Source: Serratia odorifera | GTDB lineage: Bacteria > Pseudomonadota > Gammaproteobacteria > Enterobacterales > Enterobacteriaceae | NCBI RefSeq assembly: GCF_900635445.1 | Contig: NZ_LR134117.1 | Location: 1,674,001 to 1,738,000, forward strand | DNA: 64,000 nucleotides | Reading direction: 5' to 3' | Part shown: piece after piece, positions 53,528-63,720 of the stretch | Position numbering within the stretch: position 1 is the stretch's first letter | How the letters are laid out: the number at the start of each line of letters is the position of its first letter | Made by a program: the position numbers and the translations under genes | Notes under the pieces: model-generated | The model's database searches: none | Told to the model about the DNA's origin: nothing | Seen by the model: the letters and a program-made list of their open reading frames with translations, nothing else

Positions 53528-54638
53528 ATGCGACTGAGGGTAAGATGGACCTTGACCCTGCTGCTGCTGTGCGCGTTCAGCGCCACGGCGGCCTGCCCGT
53601 GGCCGGCATGGCAGCAGTACCGGCAGTTTTACATCAGCGAGGGGGGGCGGGTGATCGACCCCAGCAGCCCGAACCGTATTACCACCTCGGAGGGGCAAAG
53701 CTACGGGCTGTTTTTCGCGTTGGTTGCCAACGATCGGCCGACCTTCGATCGGCTGCTGAACTGGACCGAAAACAATCTGGCGAAGGGCGATCTCGGCGCC
53801 CACCTTCCCGCCTGGCTATGGGGGGAGGATGATAAGCAGCGCTGGCTGGTGCTGGATGACAATTCCGCCTCTGACGCCGATCTGTGGATCGCCTACAGTC
53901 TGCTGGAAGCGGGCCGGTTATGGCAAAGCCGGCGTTACCTCACGTTGGGCACCCTGCTATTGCAACGCATCGCGCGTGAAGAAGTGGCGGATATTCCCGG
54001 CCTGGGGCCAATGCTGTTGCCGGGCAAAATGGGCTTTGTCGACGACCCTCGCTGGCGGCTCAATCCGAGCTATCTGCCACCGCAACTGCTGGCGCGCTTT
54101 GCCTCGCTGAACGGGCCATGGCAGGCGATGCAGCAGGTTAATCAGCGTATGTTGCTGGAAACTGCGCCGCACGGTTTTTCCCCCGACTGGGTGGTGTGGC
54201 AGCGTGACAAGGGTTGGCAAGCGGACGGCGCGAAACCGAACATCGGCAGCTACGACGCCATCCGCGTCTATCTGTGGGCCGGCATGCTGGCGAGCGGCGA
54301 TCCGCTCCGTACCGCGTTGCGGGAGCGTTTTTTTGCCGATGACGCAGCTGACCGCACGGCAGGGCGTGCCGCCGGAAAAAACCGATACCGCCGCCGGAAC
54401 CACCCGTGGTGACGGTCCGGTGGGGTTTGCCGCCGCGCTATTGCCGCTGCTGGCCGATCAACCCGATGCGTTGGCGCGGCAACGCCAGCGTGTCAACGAC
54501 AACCCGCCAGGCGACGACGCCTATTTCAGCGCTTCGCTGACGTTGTTCGGCCAGGGATGGGATCAGCAACGTTATCGTTTTACTCGTCAGGGTGAACTTC
54601 AACCCGCCTGGGGCAGCCAATGCACAACTTCAGAATAA
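53528..54638 (+). CDS. bcsZ: Periplasmic endo-1,4-beta-glucanase (frameshifted at 54328-54334)
   Basis: About 369 residues after removing one T from the seven-T run at 54328-54334. Frame one ends with a non-homologous tail; corrected, RERFLPMTQLTARQGVPPEK continues as in E. coli BcsZ. Signal peptide ends TAA/CPWPAW. GH8 catalytic Glu in TTSEGQSYGLFFAL and Asp in IGSYDAIRVYLWAGM. Needed for normal cellulose export and morphology. Ends inside the start of bcsC (19-base overlap). Confidence 0.9.
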
Positions 54639-57600
54639 ACTGGCTGAGCCTGTTGTCGCTTGGCCTGTTGCTGGCGCCCGCGACGCAGGGCGCAGAAACC
54701 GTGTCGCCGGAACAGTGGCTGCTGGAGCAGGTGCGCGTCGGCGAAGCCAGCCATAAAGAAGAGTTGGTGAACCAATCGTTATATCGTCTGGAACTGATGG
54801 ACCCCAATAACCCGGAAGTGATTTCGGCGCGCATGCGCTTGGCATTACGTCAGGGGAATCAGGCGCTGGCGCAGCAGCAACTGGACAAGCTGAAGGGCAT
54901 TGCGCCGCAATCCGCCGCCTATCGGCAGGCAGAAATGAGCCTGTTGCTGACGCAGCCGGAAACGCGGCAGCAATTGCAGCAGGCGCGGCTGATGGCGACC
55001 GCCGGTCGTTTGACCGAGGCCAAGACGGCCTATGATGCGCTGTTCCAGGGCGAACCGCCGACGCTCGATCTGGCGCTGGAGTATTGGCGGCTGGTGGCGC
55101 GTTTACCGGGCCAGGAACCTGCTGTCATCAAGAAATTACAGGCGCTGGATCAACGTTATCCCGGCAGCGCGTCGTTGCGCATGCTGCTGGCGCGTTTGCT
55201 GTTCAGCCAGAAACAGGACGCGCTGGCGTATGAGGAGCTGCAAAAGGCGGCGGCTGACCCGAGCGGGCGCAGCGATGCTGCCGATTTGTGGCTGGAAAAA
55301 ATCAAGGACATGCCGGTCAGCGCAGCCAGCGTGGCGGCGCTCAATCGTTTTCTTGGCGTCTTTGTGACCGGCGATCAGGCAGTCGGCGCACGTGAAGAGC
55401 TGGCGCGCCAGCAAACGCTGTTGGCCGATCCGGTCTTCCAGGCGCGTGCTCGCGGGCTGGCGCAGGTGGATAGAGGCGGTAGCCGCGCGGCGATCCCCGA
55501 ACTGCGCAAAGCGCTGGCGGCGGCGCCGGACGACCCGGAGGTGCTTGGCGCGCTGGGGCTGGCCTATGCCCGAGCCGGCAATCGGCCGCGGGCGCTGACG
55601 CTGTTCCGCCAGGCGCAGCAGGCGGATAAAAATGGCTACGGCGCCAGCAAATGGCAGAGTCTGATCAACACCAACCGCTATTGGCTGGCGATCGACGAGG
55701 GCGACAAGGCGCTGAAGGCCAATAATCTGTCGCTGGCGCAGCAGAAATATCAACAGGCGCGGCAAATCGATAATGCCGATGCCGACGCGCTGATTGGCCT
55801 GGGCGACGTTGCCGTAGCGCGGCACGACGACGCGGCGGCGGAGCGTTATTATCAACAGGCGCTGCGCCTCGATCGCGGCAGCGGTAGCGCAGTACGCGGC
55901 CTGACCAATATCTATCAGCGCCAGTCTCCGCAAAAGGCGCTGGCTTACCTCAACGGGCTGCCGCCAGCCCAGCGCAACAAGATGCGCGACACCCTCGACG
56001 GACTGCAACTCGACATGTTGAAACAGCAGGCGGAGGCGTTGGCGCAACGGCAGCAATGGCACCAGGCGGCGGAAATTTACCGACAGGCACGGTTGCGCGA
56101 TCCCGACGACGTGTGGCTGACCTATCGTTATGCGCAGGTGCTGCGCCAGGCCGGTCAACCACAGCAGGCGGATGCGCTGTTCAACGCGCTGGTGCAAAAG
56201 CAGCGCCACGATCCGCAGCAGGTTTACGCCTATGCGCTGTACCTGTCTTCCAGCGATCGTGACTCGCAGGCGCTGGCGCATCTGGCTACCCTGCCGCGCG
56301 CGCAGTGGAATGACAACATGCGTGAACTGGCGCAGCGACTGCAACTGCAGGCCACGTTGGCGCAGGCCGAACGGCTGCGCGCTGGCGGTGACTCGGCGGC
56401 GGCGGTGACCTATCTGCAACGCCAGCCAGCGGATACGCGTATCGATCTGACGCTGGCGGACTGGGCGTTGGCCGACGGTGACTACGCCGGTGCGCTGGCG
56501 GACTATCAGCGGGTGCGGGGGCGTGAGCCAAATAATCCGGATGCACGCCTGGGCGAAATCGAAGCCTACGTGGCGCAGGGCAATATGTCGGCGGCGCGGC
56601 AGCGGTTGCAAACCGCAACGCCGCAGGATGCTGCTTCGATTAACAGTGAGCGACGGGTGGCCAATGCCTGGCAGGCGGTGGGCGAACCGGATAAGGCTGC
56701 CGATATTTTCCATCGCTTGAAAACGGCGGCGCAGCAGGAGCCGGCCGGGCAAGGCAAGGCGCTGGTCTATCGTGATGCGGCGCGTCTGGAACGCGATCGG
56801 TCACAGCCGGTACTGGCGCAGCAGGATTTCCAGCAGGCGATGGTCGCCAGTGGCATCACGCCAACGCTGCCAAAGGATAATGACCAATACACTCGCCTGA
56901 CGCGCAATAACGCTGGCGACGATTGGTTAAAGCGCGGCATTCGCGCCGATGCGGCGGACCTGTACCGTCAGCAGGATGTTAACGTCACGCTGGACCATGA
57001 CTATTGGGGATCCAGCGGGACCGGCGGCGTGTCGGACTACCAGGCGCACGACACCATGTTGCAGGTGGATATGCCGCTGTATGACGGGCGGGCGTTTTTC
57101 CGCACCGACACCGTGCGTCTGAATGCCGGTAAATTTTCCACCGACGGTGACGGCAAATATTACGAGACCTTTGGCAGCTGTAATACCCAGGGTTGTAGCG
57201 GCGACGAGCGGCAAAAAACCACCGGCACCAGCGTGGCGCTGGGCTGGAAGAACGATCGCTGGGAAACCGATATCGGCACCACCCCGATGGGGTTCGAGGT
57301 GGTTGACTGGGTCGGCGGCGTGGCCTACAGCGGCGATTGGCAACACATTGGCTGGACGCTTGGCGCATCGCGCCGGCCGATGTCCAGCTCGCTGCTGGCG
57401 TTTGGCGGTACCCGGGATCCGAACACCGGCATCACCTGGGGTGGGGTGCGCGCCACCGGCGTCAGCCTGAGTGCCAGCTACGATCGCGGTGAGGCGCATG
57501 GCGTGTGGGCCGATCTCAGTGCGCACCAGCTCAGCGGCAAGAACGTGGAAGACAACCAGCGCGAAAGACTGATGGCTGGCTATTACTACAAACTGATCAA

Positions 57601-58093
57601 TGAAAATAATCGCCGCGCCACCGTCGGCCTGAACACCATGCTGTGGCACTATCAAAAGGATTTGAGCGGTTACTCGCTGGGCCAGGGGGGTTATTACAGC
57701 CCGCAGCAATACATGTCGCTGTCCATACCGGTCAACTACCGCCAGCGCACCGAGAACTGGTCGTTTGAGGTGGGCGGTTCGGTTTCGCTCTCGCATGCCA
57801 AAACCGACAGTCAGCGGCGTTATCCGCTGCAGGGGCTGGTCCCCGATAGCCTGCCGGACAAGTTGGCTATCGAAGACGGCGGGTCGTCTACCGGCGTCGG
57901 CTATACGCTGCGTGCCATCGTCGAACGCCGCCTGAGCGCCCACTGGACGCTGGGTGCCGGCATTGATATCCAGCAGGCGAAGGACTATACCCCGAGCCAT
58001 GCTCTGATTTATGTCCGTTATTCGCTGGCGGGCTGGCAGGGCGATCTGGACTTGCCGCCGCAACCGCTGACGCCGTATGCCGATTTCAAATAG
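54620..58093 (+). CDS. bcsC: Cellulose export outer-membrane porin with TPR scaffold
   Basis: 1157 residues, ATG 54620 overlapping bcsZ. Signal peptide ends ATQGA. Residues about 30-790 are tandem TPR helices (repeats such as ALGLAYARAGNRPRALTLF and DALIGLGDVAVARHDDAAAE); the C-terminal 340 residues form a 16-strand barrel (DHDYWGSSGTGGVSDYQ ... ALIYVRYSLAGWQGDL). Conducts cellulose through peptidoglycan and the outer membrane. No damage seen. Confidence 0.95.
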   Translation: MHNFRINWLSLLSLGLLLAPATQGAETVSPEQWLLEQVRVGEASHKEELVNQSLYRLELMDPNNPEVISARMRLALRQGNQALAQQQLDKLKGIAPQSAAYRQAEMSLLLTQPETRQQLQQARLMATAGRLTEAKTAYDALFQGEPPTLDLALEYWRLVARLPGQEPAVIKKLQALDQRYPGSASLRMLLARLLFSQKQDALAYEELQKAAADPSGRSDAADLWLEKIKDMPVSAASVAALNRFLGVFVTGDQAVGAREELARQQTLLADPVFQARARGLAQVDRGGSRAAIPELRKALAAAPDDPEVLGALGLAYARAGNRPRALTLFRQAQQADKNGYGASKWQSLINTNRYWLAIDEGDKALKANNLSLAQQKYQQARQIDNADADALIGLGDVAVARHDDAAAERYYQQALRLDRGSGSAVRGLTNIYQRQSPQKALAYLNGLPPAQRNKMRDTLDGLQLDMLKQQAEALAQRQQWHQAAEIYRQARLRDPDDVWLTYRYAQVLRQAGQPQQADALFNALVQKQRHDPQQVYAYALYLSSSDRDSQALAHLATLPRAQWNDNMRELAQRLQLQATLAQAERLRAGGDSAAAVTYLQRQPADTRIDLTLADWALADGDYAGALADYQRVRGREPNNPDARLGEIEAYVAQGNMSAARQRLQTATPQDAASINSERRVANAWQAVGEPDKAADIFHRLKTAAQQEPAGQGKALVYRDAARLERDRSQPVLAQQDFQQAMVASGITPTLPKDNDQYTRLTRNNAGDDWLKRGIRADAADLYRQQDVNVTLDHDYWGSSGTGGVSDYQAHDTMLQVDMPLYDGRAFFRTDTVRLNAGKFSTDGDGKYYETFGSCNTQGCSGDERQKTTGTSVALGWKNDRWETDIGTTPMGFEVVDWVGGVAYSGDWQHIGWTLGASRRPMSSSLLAFGGTRDPNTGITWGGVRATGVSLSASYDRGEAHGVWADLSAHQLSGKNVEDNQRERLMAGYYYKLINENNRRATVGLNTMLWHYQKDLSGYSLGQGGYYSPQQYMSLSIPVNYRQRTENWSFEVGGSVSLSHAKTDSQRRYPLQGLVPDSLPDKLAIEDGGSSTGVGYTLRAIVERRLSAHWTLGAGIDIQQAKDYTPSHALIYVRYSLAGWQGDLDLPPQPLTPYADFK

Positions 58094-58135
58094 CGGGCCG
58101 GCCTGTTGCCAGGTGTTTTCAGAGTGTCGCCCGCA

Positions 58136-58152
58136 GGGTAGTTTTGCTACCC
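58136..58152 (+). terminator. Hairpin after bcsC
   Basis: GGGTAG-TTTTG-CTACCC followed by TAGGTTTA, 43 bases after the bcsC stop. A weak intrinsic terminator. The rest of the 230-bp gap to the phosphodiesterase gene probably holds its promoter. Confidence 0.5.
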
Positions 58153-58323
58153 TAGGTTTATTCGGCTAGGAAAAGACTGAAACCCGCGCTTTTCTTACTT
58201 CTTCCATCGCTATGGCAAGGTAAAAACGCGAGGCAATCGCGTATACTCACACCGATTCGAACACGGGCGTGGCATTGTTTTCAGCACTGGTCATTTTTTC
58301 AGCCCGATTAACGGAGAGCAGGT

Positions 58324-60327
58324 TTGCGGGTCAGGCGTTCACTCACGATTAAGCAGATGGCGACGGTGTCCGGGGTGGCGCTGGTCACGATCTGCATTTT
58401 TATCGTCATTCAGTTATTCCACTTTGTGCAGCAGCGCAGGGATGACTACGCCCAGCAGTTGGAGAATATCGCCCATTCGGTACGCCAACCGTTGGCGGAA
58501 GCGGTGCTGCGCATGGATGTGCCGGAAACCAAACGGGTGCTGAATTCGCTGTTGCCGGTCGGCATTTTGACCCGTGCCGATATCGTGTTGCCGAACGAGT
58601 TTCAGGCGCTACACGCCAATTTCCCGCCGGAACGGCCGATACCGTCGCTGATTGCGCGCATTTTTGATTTGCCGGTGCAAATTTCCGTGCCGCTGTATTC
58701 GCTGGAACGGGTGCCCGCCAATCCGCAGCCGCTGGCCTATCTGGTATTACAGGCCGATTCGTTCCGCATGTATCAGTTCATTCTCAGTACGGTGTCGACC
58801 ATGCTGTCCACCTATCTGCTGCTGGCGCTGATTTTGTCGATCGCCATCACCTGGTGCATGAACCGGCTGATGGTCTATCCGCTGCGCGCCATGGCCAGGG
58901 AGCTGGAAAACATCTCCGAGGAGGATGCGCCGTATCATCAATTGATGTTGCCGTCGCTGCACCAGGATGACGAGCTTGGCCTGCTGGCGCGCAACTATAA
59001 CCGTAATCAGCAGCGGCTGGCCCGCGCCCATGCCGATATGAGCCGCCTCAGCACCCGCAACTCGATTACCGGGCTGCCCAATCAGGTGCTGTTGACGGCG
59101 TTGCTGGAGCAGCATATTGCCTCCAGCCTGCGACCGGAACGTTTCAATCTGCTGGTAATCGGCATTGAAACGCTGCATGAGGCCAGCGGCGTACTGACGC
59201 CGGCGCAACGTGAAACGCTGGTGCGCAAATTAACGGAAAAGCTGCACCAATGTCTCGACAAGGACAGCGTGCTGGCGCAGTTGACCAACGCCGAGTTTGC
59301 GGTGTTGGCCAAGGGCATTGAACGGCCGTTTCACGCCATGCAGCTGGCGCAGCGCATCATGGCGCAAATCAACGCGCCGCTGGATATCCAGAAGATGTCG
59401 CTGCGGCCGACCGCCAGCATTGGCATTGCGCATTATCTCGATCGCGGCGAAAGCGCCGAACAGCTGCTGCGCAGCGCGATGTCAGCCATGATGTCGGCGC
59501 ACCGCGACGGCAAAAACCACATTCTCTTCTTCGAACCCAGCCTGACCGACCGGACGCAAAAGCGCCTGACGCAGGAAAGCGAAATTTTGCAAGGTATCGA
59601 ACGGGACCAGTTTACCCTGTACCTGCAGCCGCAAATGGACATGCGCACCAACGCGGTGATTGGCGCCGAAGCGCTGCTGCGCTGGCGGCAGTACGACGGC
59701 AGTATTACCCTGCCGGCCGATGTGATCCCGCTGGCCGAAGAGCTGGGGGTGATCGTGCCGCTTGGCAACTGGGTGCTGGAAGCCTCGTGTCGCATTCTGG
59801 CCGACTGGCAGGCGCGGGGCATTGCGCTGCCGCTGGCGGTCAACGTGTCGGCGTTGCAAATGCAGGATGCCGACTTCGTGCCGCAGCTGAAGCTGATGCT
59901 GCAACGGTACGCGATCGATCCGCGCAAGCTGCTGTTGGAAATTACCGAAACGGTGCGTATTCACGATCTTGATCATGCGTTGGCGTTGCTGCGGGAACTG
60001 CATGAACTCGGCCTGTCGATTGCGCTGGATGATTTTGGCATGGGTTACTCCAGCCTCAACTATCTCAATCGCCTGAAAGGCCTGCCGATCGATCTGATCA
60101 AGATCGACAAAAGCTTTATCCACGGTCTGCCGGGCGACGAGGCGATGGTGCGCATCGTCAGCGCGATTTCCGAGGTGCTGAACCTGCCGGTGATGGCCGA
60201 AGGCGTGGAAACCGCCGCACAGCGCGACTGGCTGTTGCAGCACGGCATGTATCACGGCCAGGGGTTCCTGTTTTCCCATCCGCTGCCACGCGAGGCGTTT
60301 GAACTGCAGTTTGCCGGCAAAGGTTGA
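58324..60327 (+). CDS. pdeK: c-di-GMP phosphodiesterase, degenerate GGDEF + EAL (YhjK/HmsP-like)
   Basis: 667 residues from TTG 58324 after GGAGAGCAG. Two membrane segments (about 15-35 and 155-180) flank a periplasmic sensor domain, followed by HAMP-like helices. The GGDEF site reads LTNAEF, so no cyclase activity is expected; it may bind GTP. The EAL domain is complete: GAEALLRWR, LLLEITETV, LDDFGMGYSSLNYL, IKIDKSFIHGL, AEGVET. Equivalent to E. coli yhjK next to bcsC and Yersinia hmsP. It should lower c-di-GMP near the cellulose synthase. Confidence 0.93.
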   Translation: MRVRRSLTIKQMATVSGVALVTICIFIVIQLFHFVQQRRDDYAQQLENIAHSVRQPLAEAVLRMDVPETKRVLNSLLPVGILTRADIVLPNEFQALHANFPPERPIPSLIARIFDLPVQISVPLYSLERVPANPQPLAYLVLQADSFRMYQFILSTVSTMLSTYLLLALILSIAITWCMNRLMVYPLRAMARELENISEEDAPYHQLMLPSLHQDDELGLLARNYNRNQQRLARAHADMSRLSTRNSITGLPNQVLLTALLEQHIASSLRPERFNLLVIGIETLHEASGVLTPAQRETLVRKLTEKLHQCLDKDSVLAQLTNAEFAVLAKGIERPFHAMQLAQRIMAQINAPLDIQKMSLRPTASIGIAHYLDRGESAEQLLRSAMSAMMSAHRDGKNHILFFEPSLTDRTQKRLTQESEILQGIERDQFTLYLQPQMDMRTNAVIGAEALLRWRQYDGSITLPADVIPLAEELGVIVPLGNWVLEASCRILADWQARGIALPLAVNVSALQMQDADFVPQLKLMLQRYAIDPRKLLLEITETVRIHDLDHALALLRELHELGLSIALDDFGMGYSSLNYLNRLKGLPIDLIKIDKSFIHGLPGDEAMVRIVSAISEVLNLPVMAEGVETAAQRDWLLQHGMYHGQGFLFSHPLPREAFELQFAGKG

Positions 60328-60328
60328 A

Positions 60329-60351
60329 TTTGCGCCGCCCGGCGGCGCAAA
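60329..60351 (+). terminator. Hairpin after the phosphodiesterase gene
   Basis: TTTGCGCCGCC and GGCGGCGCAAA are perfect inverse copies with a minimal loop, 2 bases after the stop; the T run lies only on the 5' side, so it may act better on the minus strand. Confidence 0.5.
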
Positions 60352-60484
60352 ACTGTTATCAACGTGTTATCGCTCGCATAAATAACATCTTTTTCTCAAC
60401 AAATCGGTCATCAAACCTTATCCTGAGTCCCTTCCGGTACATTTTGTTACAAGAGCGCCAGGTCACGCGCTAGGGACAATAATC

Positions 60485-61864
60485 ATGGCTGATACTCCTC
60501 TGACACCCTCTACGGCTTCGCCGGCAACGCGACGTGGGCTGCTGATCCTGGTAGCCGACATTATCCTTTTTGCGGTATTGCTGAAAACACTGCCGTTTAG
60601 CCCACAGGAAAACACCGGTCTGGCGCTGTTGGCATTCATCGGTATTCTCTGGCTGACCGAGGCTATCCACGTCACCGTTACCGCGCTGCTGGTGCCGATC
60701 ATGGCGGTGGCGTGTGGCATGCTGAACGTGGACAAGGCGCTGGCGTCGTTTGCCAACCCGACCATTTTCCTGTTCTTCGGCGGCTTTGCGCTGGCGACGG
60801 CGCTGCACATTCAGAAGCTGGACCGGCTGATCGCCAACCGGCTGCTGCTGCTGGCCGGCGGCAAGATGCTGTTGGCGGCCCTGATGCTGTTTGGTGCCAC
60901 CGCGGTGCTGTCGATGTGGATCAGCAATACCGCGACGGCGGCGATGATGTTGCCGCTGGCGATGGGTATTCTGAGCAATCTCGACCGCGAGCGCGACCAT
61001 AATACTTACGTATTTCTGCTGCTCGGTATTGCCTACAGCGCCAGCATCGGTGGCCTGGGCACCATGGTCGGCAGCCCGCCAAACGCCATTGCCGCTGCGC
61101 AGTTGGGGCTGGATTTTGTCGGCTGGATGAAGTTCGGCATTCCGGTGATGGTGGTGCTGATGCCGCTGATGGTCGGCACCTTATACCTGCTGCTGCGGCC
61201 GAACATGAAGCACCGTTTCGATATCCAGCTGGAAAACTTCCCGTGGACCCAGTCGCGCTGGGTAACGCTTGGGATCTTCCTGCTGACGGTATTCTGCTGG
61301 ATCTTCAGCAGCCAGCTCAGCGGTCTGCTGGGCGGTATCAAACAGTTTGATACTCTGGTCGCGGTGGGGGCGGCGGTGTTGATCGGCATCAGCGGCGTCG
61401 CCAGCTGGTCGCAGATTCAGCAAAATACCGAATGGGGCGTGCTGATGCTGTTCGGCGGTGGCCTGACGCTGAGCGTGATCCTGAAGGATTCCGGCGCCAG
61501 TGCGGTAATGGCGCAAGGCATGGCCTCACTGTTCGGCGCCAGCCACTGGTTCATCATCATCCTGGCGGTGGCGACCTTTATCATCTTCTTGACCGAGTTC
61601 ACCAGTAATACCGCCAGCGCCGCGCTGTTAGTGCCGGTATTTGCCACCGTCGCGGAAGCGTTGGGCATGCCGTCGGCGCTGCTGACTATCGTGATCGGTA
61701 TCGGTGCCTCCTGCGCCTTTATGCTGCCGGTGGCAACGCCGCCCAACGCCATCGTGTACGGTACCGGCGAAATTCGTCAGCGTGAAATGGTGCGGGTCGG
61801 CTTCTGGCTGAACATTATCTGCGTGCTGGTCGTAACGCTGTTTGCCTGGTTCGTCTGGCGCTAA
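60485..61864 (+). CDS. DASS (SLC13) family dicarboxylate/sulfate:Na+ symporter
   Basis: 459 residues, ATG 60485. About eleven hydrophobic segments with two SNT motifs (WISNTATAAMMLP and EFTSNTASAALLVP) and paired hairpins GSPPNAIAAA and ATPPNAIVYGTG, the Na+/substrate sites of VcINDY-type carriers. Likely imports C4-dicarboxylates or a related anion, as does DctA encoded next. Not present here in E. coli, so an insertion or lineage-specific gene between yhjK and dctA. Confidence 0.9.
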   Translation: MADTPLTPSTASPATRRGLLILVADIILFAVLLKTLPFSPQENTGLALLAFIGILWLTEAIHVTVTALLVPIMAVACGMLNVDKALASFANPTIFLFFGGFALATALHIQKLDRLIANRLLLLAGGKMLLAALMLFGATAVLSMWISNTATAAMMLPLAMGILSNLDRERDHNTYVFLLLGIAYSASIGGLGTMVGSPPNAIAAAQLGLDFVGWMKFGIPVMVVLMPLMVGTLYLLLRPNMKHRFDIQLENFPWTQSRWVTLGIFLLTVFCWIFSSQLSGLLGGIKQFDTLVAVGAAVLIGISGVASWSQIQQNTEWGVLMLFGGGLTLSVILKDSGASAVMAQGMASLFGASHWFIIILAVATFIIFLTEFTSNTASAALLVPVFATVAEALGMPSALLTIVIGIGASCAFMLPVATPPNAIVYGTGEIRQREMVRVGFWLNIICVLVVTLFAWFVWR

Positions 61865-61871
61865 TTCCCTT

Positions 61872-61896
61872 ACCGGCGGCCGCTGCGGTCGCCGGT
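61872..61896 (+). terminator. Hairpin after the DASS transporter gene
   Basis: ACCGGCG / CGCCGGT with an 11-base loop, 7 bases after the stop, no T run. The following 255 bp before dctA hold an AT-rich stretch likely to contain its promoter; no gene seen. Confidence 0.4.
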
Positions 61897-62152
61897 AGCC
61901 TGCCGTTGGTCAATGTCCGAAAATCGCCACTCATTGCTACCTCTTTTAAGGTAGTGCAAAGAAAAGCTTACGTAATTTACATCCATACACTCCTGTTGAA
62001 GCGATTCAGCTCTTAAAAACACATCGTTAATCCCGAGGGGAGCAACAAATTATTTCCATGTTGTTATGCGGGTGTTATTTTCCGCGCAAGCAAAGAGCAG
62101 TGGGAAAATCGTTATCTGTCTCTGGCGCGTGGCTACCCCATAGGATGTACTT

Positions 62153-63442
62153 ATGAAATCAACTATCTTTAAAAGCCTTTATTTTCAAGTATTGACCGCG
62201 ATCACGCTGGGCATCTTGCTTGGGCATTTCTATCCTGACCTCGGCGCTCAGATGAAACCACTGGGCGATGGTTTTGTTAAACTGATCAAAATGATCATCG
62301 CACCGGTGATTTTCTGCACCGTGGTGACCGGCATCGCCGGTATGGAAAGCATGAAGGCGGTGGGCCGTACCGGCGCCATTGCGTTGCTGTATTTCGAAAT
62401 TGTCAGCACCCTGGCGCTGATTATCGGTCTGGTGATCGTTAACGTGGTTCAACCGGGCGCCGGCATGAACGTCGATCCGGGAACGCTGGACGCCAAAGCG
62501 GTGGCGGTTTACGCCGAACAGGCGCAGCAGCAGGGCATCATTCCGTTCTTGCTCGACATCATTCCCGGCAGCGTGATCGGCGCCTTTGCCAGCGGCAATA
62601 TTCTTCAGGTGCTGCTGTTCGCGGTGCTGTTCGGTTTTGCCCTGCACCGCCTGGGTGACAAGGGGCAGTTGATCTTCAATGTGATCGAAAGTTTCTCCAA
62701 CGTGATTTTCGGCATTATCAACATGATCATGCGCCTGGCGCCGCTGGGTGCCTTCGGTGCCATGGCGTTTACCATCGGTAAATACGGCGTCGGCACGCTG
62801 GTACAGCTCGGCCAGTTGATTCTGTGCTTCTATATTACCTGTATCCTGTTTGTGGTGGTGGTGCTGGGCTCGATTGCCCGCGCCAACGGCTTTAGCATTT
62901 TCAAGTTCGTCAATTACATCAAGGAAGAGCTGCTGATCGTACTGGGCACCTCGTCTTCCGAGTCGGCGCTGCCACGCATGCTGGACAAGATGGAGCGGCT
63001 GGGCTGCAAGAAATCGGTGGTGGGGCTGGTGATCCCCACCGGCTATTCGTTCAACCTGGACGGCACCTCGATTTACCTGACGATGGCGGCGGTGTTTATC
63101 GCTCAGGCCACCAATACCCATATGGACGTAATGCATCAGGTGACGCTGCTGGTGGTGCTGCTGCTGTCGTCGAAAGGCGCGGCAGGGGTGACCGGCAGCG
63201 GCTTTATCGTCCTGGCGGCCACCATTTCGGCGGTGGGCCATCTGCCGCTGGCCGGACTGGCGCTGATCCTGGGTATTGACCGCTTTATGTCGGAAGCGCG
63301 TGCGCTGACCAATCTGGTGGGTAACGGCGTGGCGACGGTGGTGGTGGCGAAGTGGTGTAAACAGCTGGACGCCAAACAGCTGCACGCCACGCTGAACAGC
63401 AAGAAAGGCGCGCTGGCTGATGAGACACGCACCTCGTCCTGA
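62153..63442 (+). CDS. dctA: C4-dicarboxylate transporter DctA
   Basis: 429 residues, ATG 62153. DAACS (glutamate-transporter fold) protein: begins KSLYFQVLTAITLGILLGHF, with the Ser-rich re-entrant loop GTSSSESALPRML, the NLDGTSIY motif (TM7) and KGAAGVTGSGFIVLA (second hairpin). Imports succinate, fumarate, malate and orotate with protons or Na+. Position between yhjK and yhjJ as in E. coli. Ends at a strong terminator. Confidence 0.95.
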   Translation: MKSTIFKSLYFQVLTAITLGILLGHFYPDLGAQMKPLGDGFVKLIKMIIAPVIFCTVVTGIAGMESMKAVGRTGAIALLYFEIVSTLALIIGLVIVNVVQPGAGMNVDPGTLDAKAVAVYAEQAQQQGIIPFLLDIIPGSVIGAFASGNILQVLLFAVLFGFALHRLGDKGQLIFNVIESFSNVIFGIINMIMRLAPLGAFGAMAFTIGKYGVGTLVQLGQLILCFYITCILFVVVVLGSIARANGFSIFKFVNYIKEELLIVLGTSSSESALPRMLDKMERLGCKKSVVGLVIPTGYSFNLDGTSIYLTMAAVFIAQATNTHMDVMHQVTLLVVLLLSSKGAAGVTGSGFIVLAATISAVGHLPLAGLALILGIDRFMSEARALTNLVGNGVATVVVAKWCKQLDAKQLHATLNSKKGALADETRTSS

Positions 63443-63475
63443 AGCTGACAAAGCTTAAGTAATACCCGTATAAAA

Positions 63476-63508
63476 CATCGGCTGCACGCGCAGCCGATGG
63501 CGTTTTCT
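63476..63508 (+). terminator. Intrinsic terminator of dctA
   Basis: CATCGGCTGC-ACGC-GCAGCCGATG (63476-63499), then GCGTTTTC: 10-bp perfect stem with a short T run. Confidence 0.85.
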
Positions 63509-63720
63509 TCCCCTCCTTGGGTATTTTCTCTACTAAACATCCTGCTCACGATTATTTTTCGCCTCAACCAGTGACATCCGGCCAGGCATGTGGTCAAACA
63601 CAGTGGTACACTTTCTGCTTTCCGCCCCACTGTGAAACTCAGGGCGTATTTTTATGATTCCATTGAATGGAATACCGGTATTTGCATAAATAATTGGATA
63701 GTCATTAAGTAGGGGTTCAC

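Noticed and set aside
62159..63451. 430-codon minus-strand frame opposite dctA
   Set aside because: Composition (His/Gln/Arg-rich) is typical of an antisense shadow of a GC-rich membrane protein gene.
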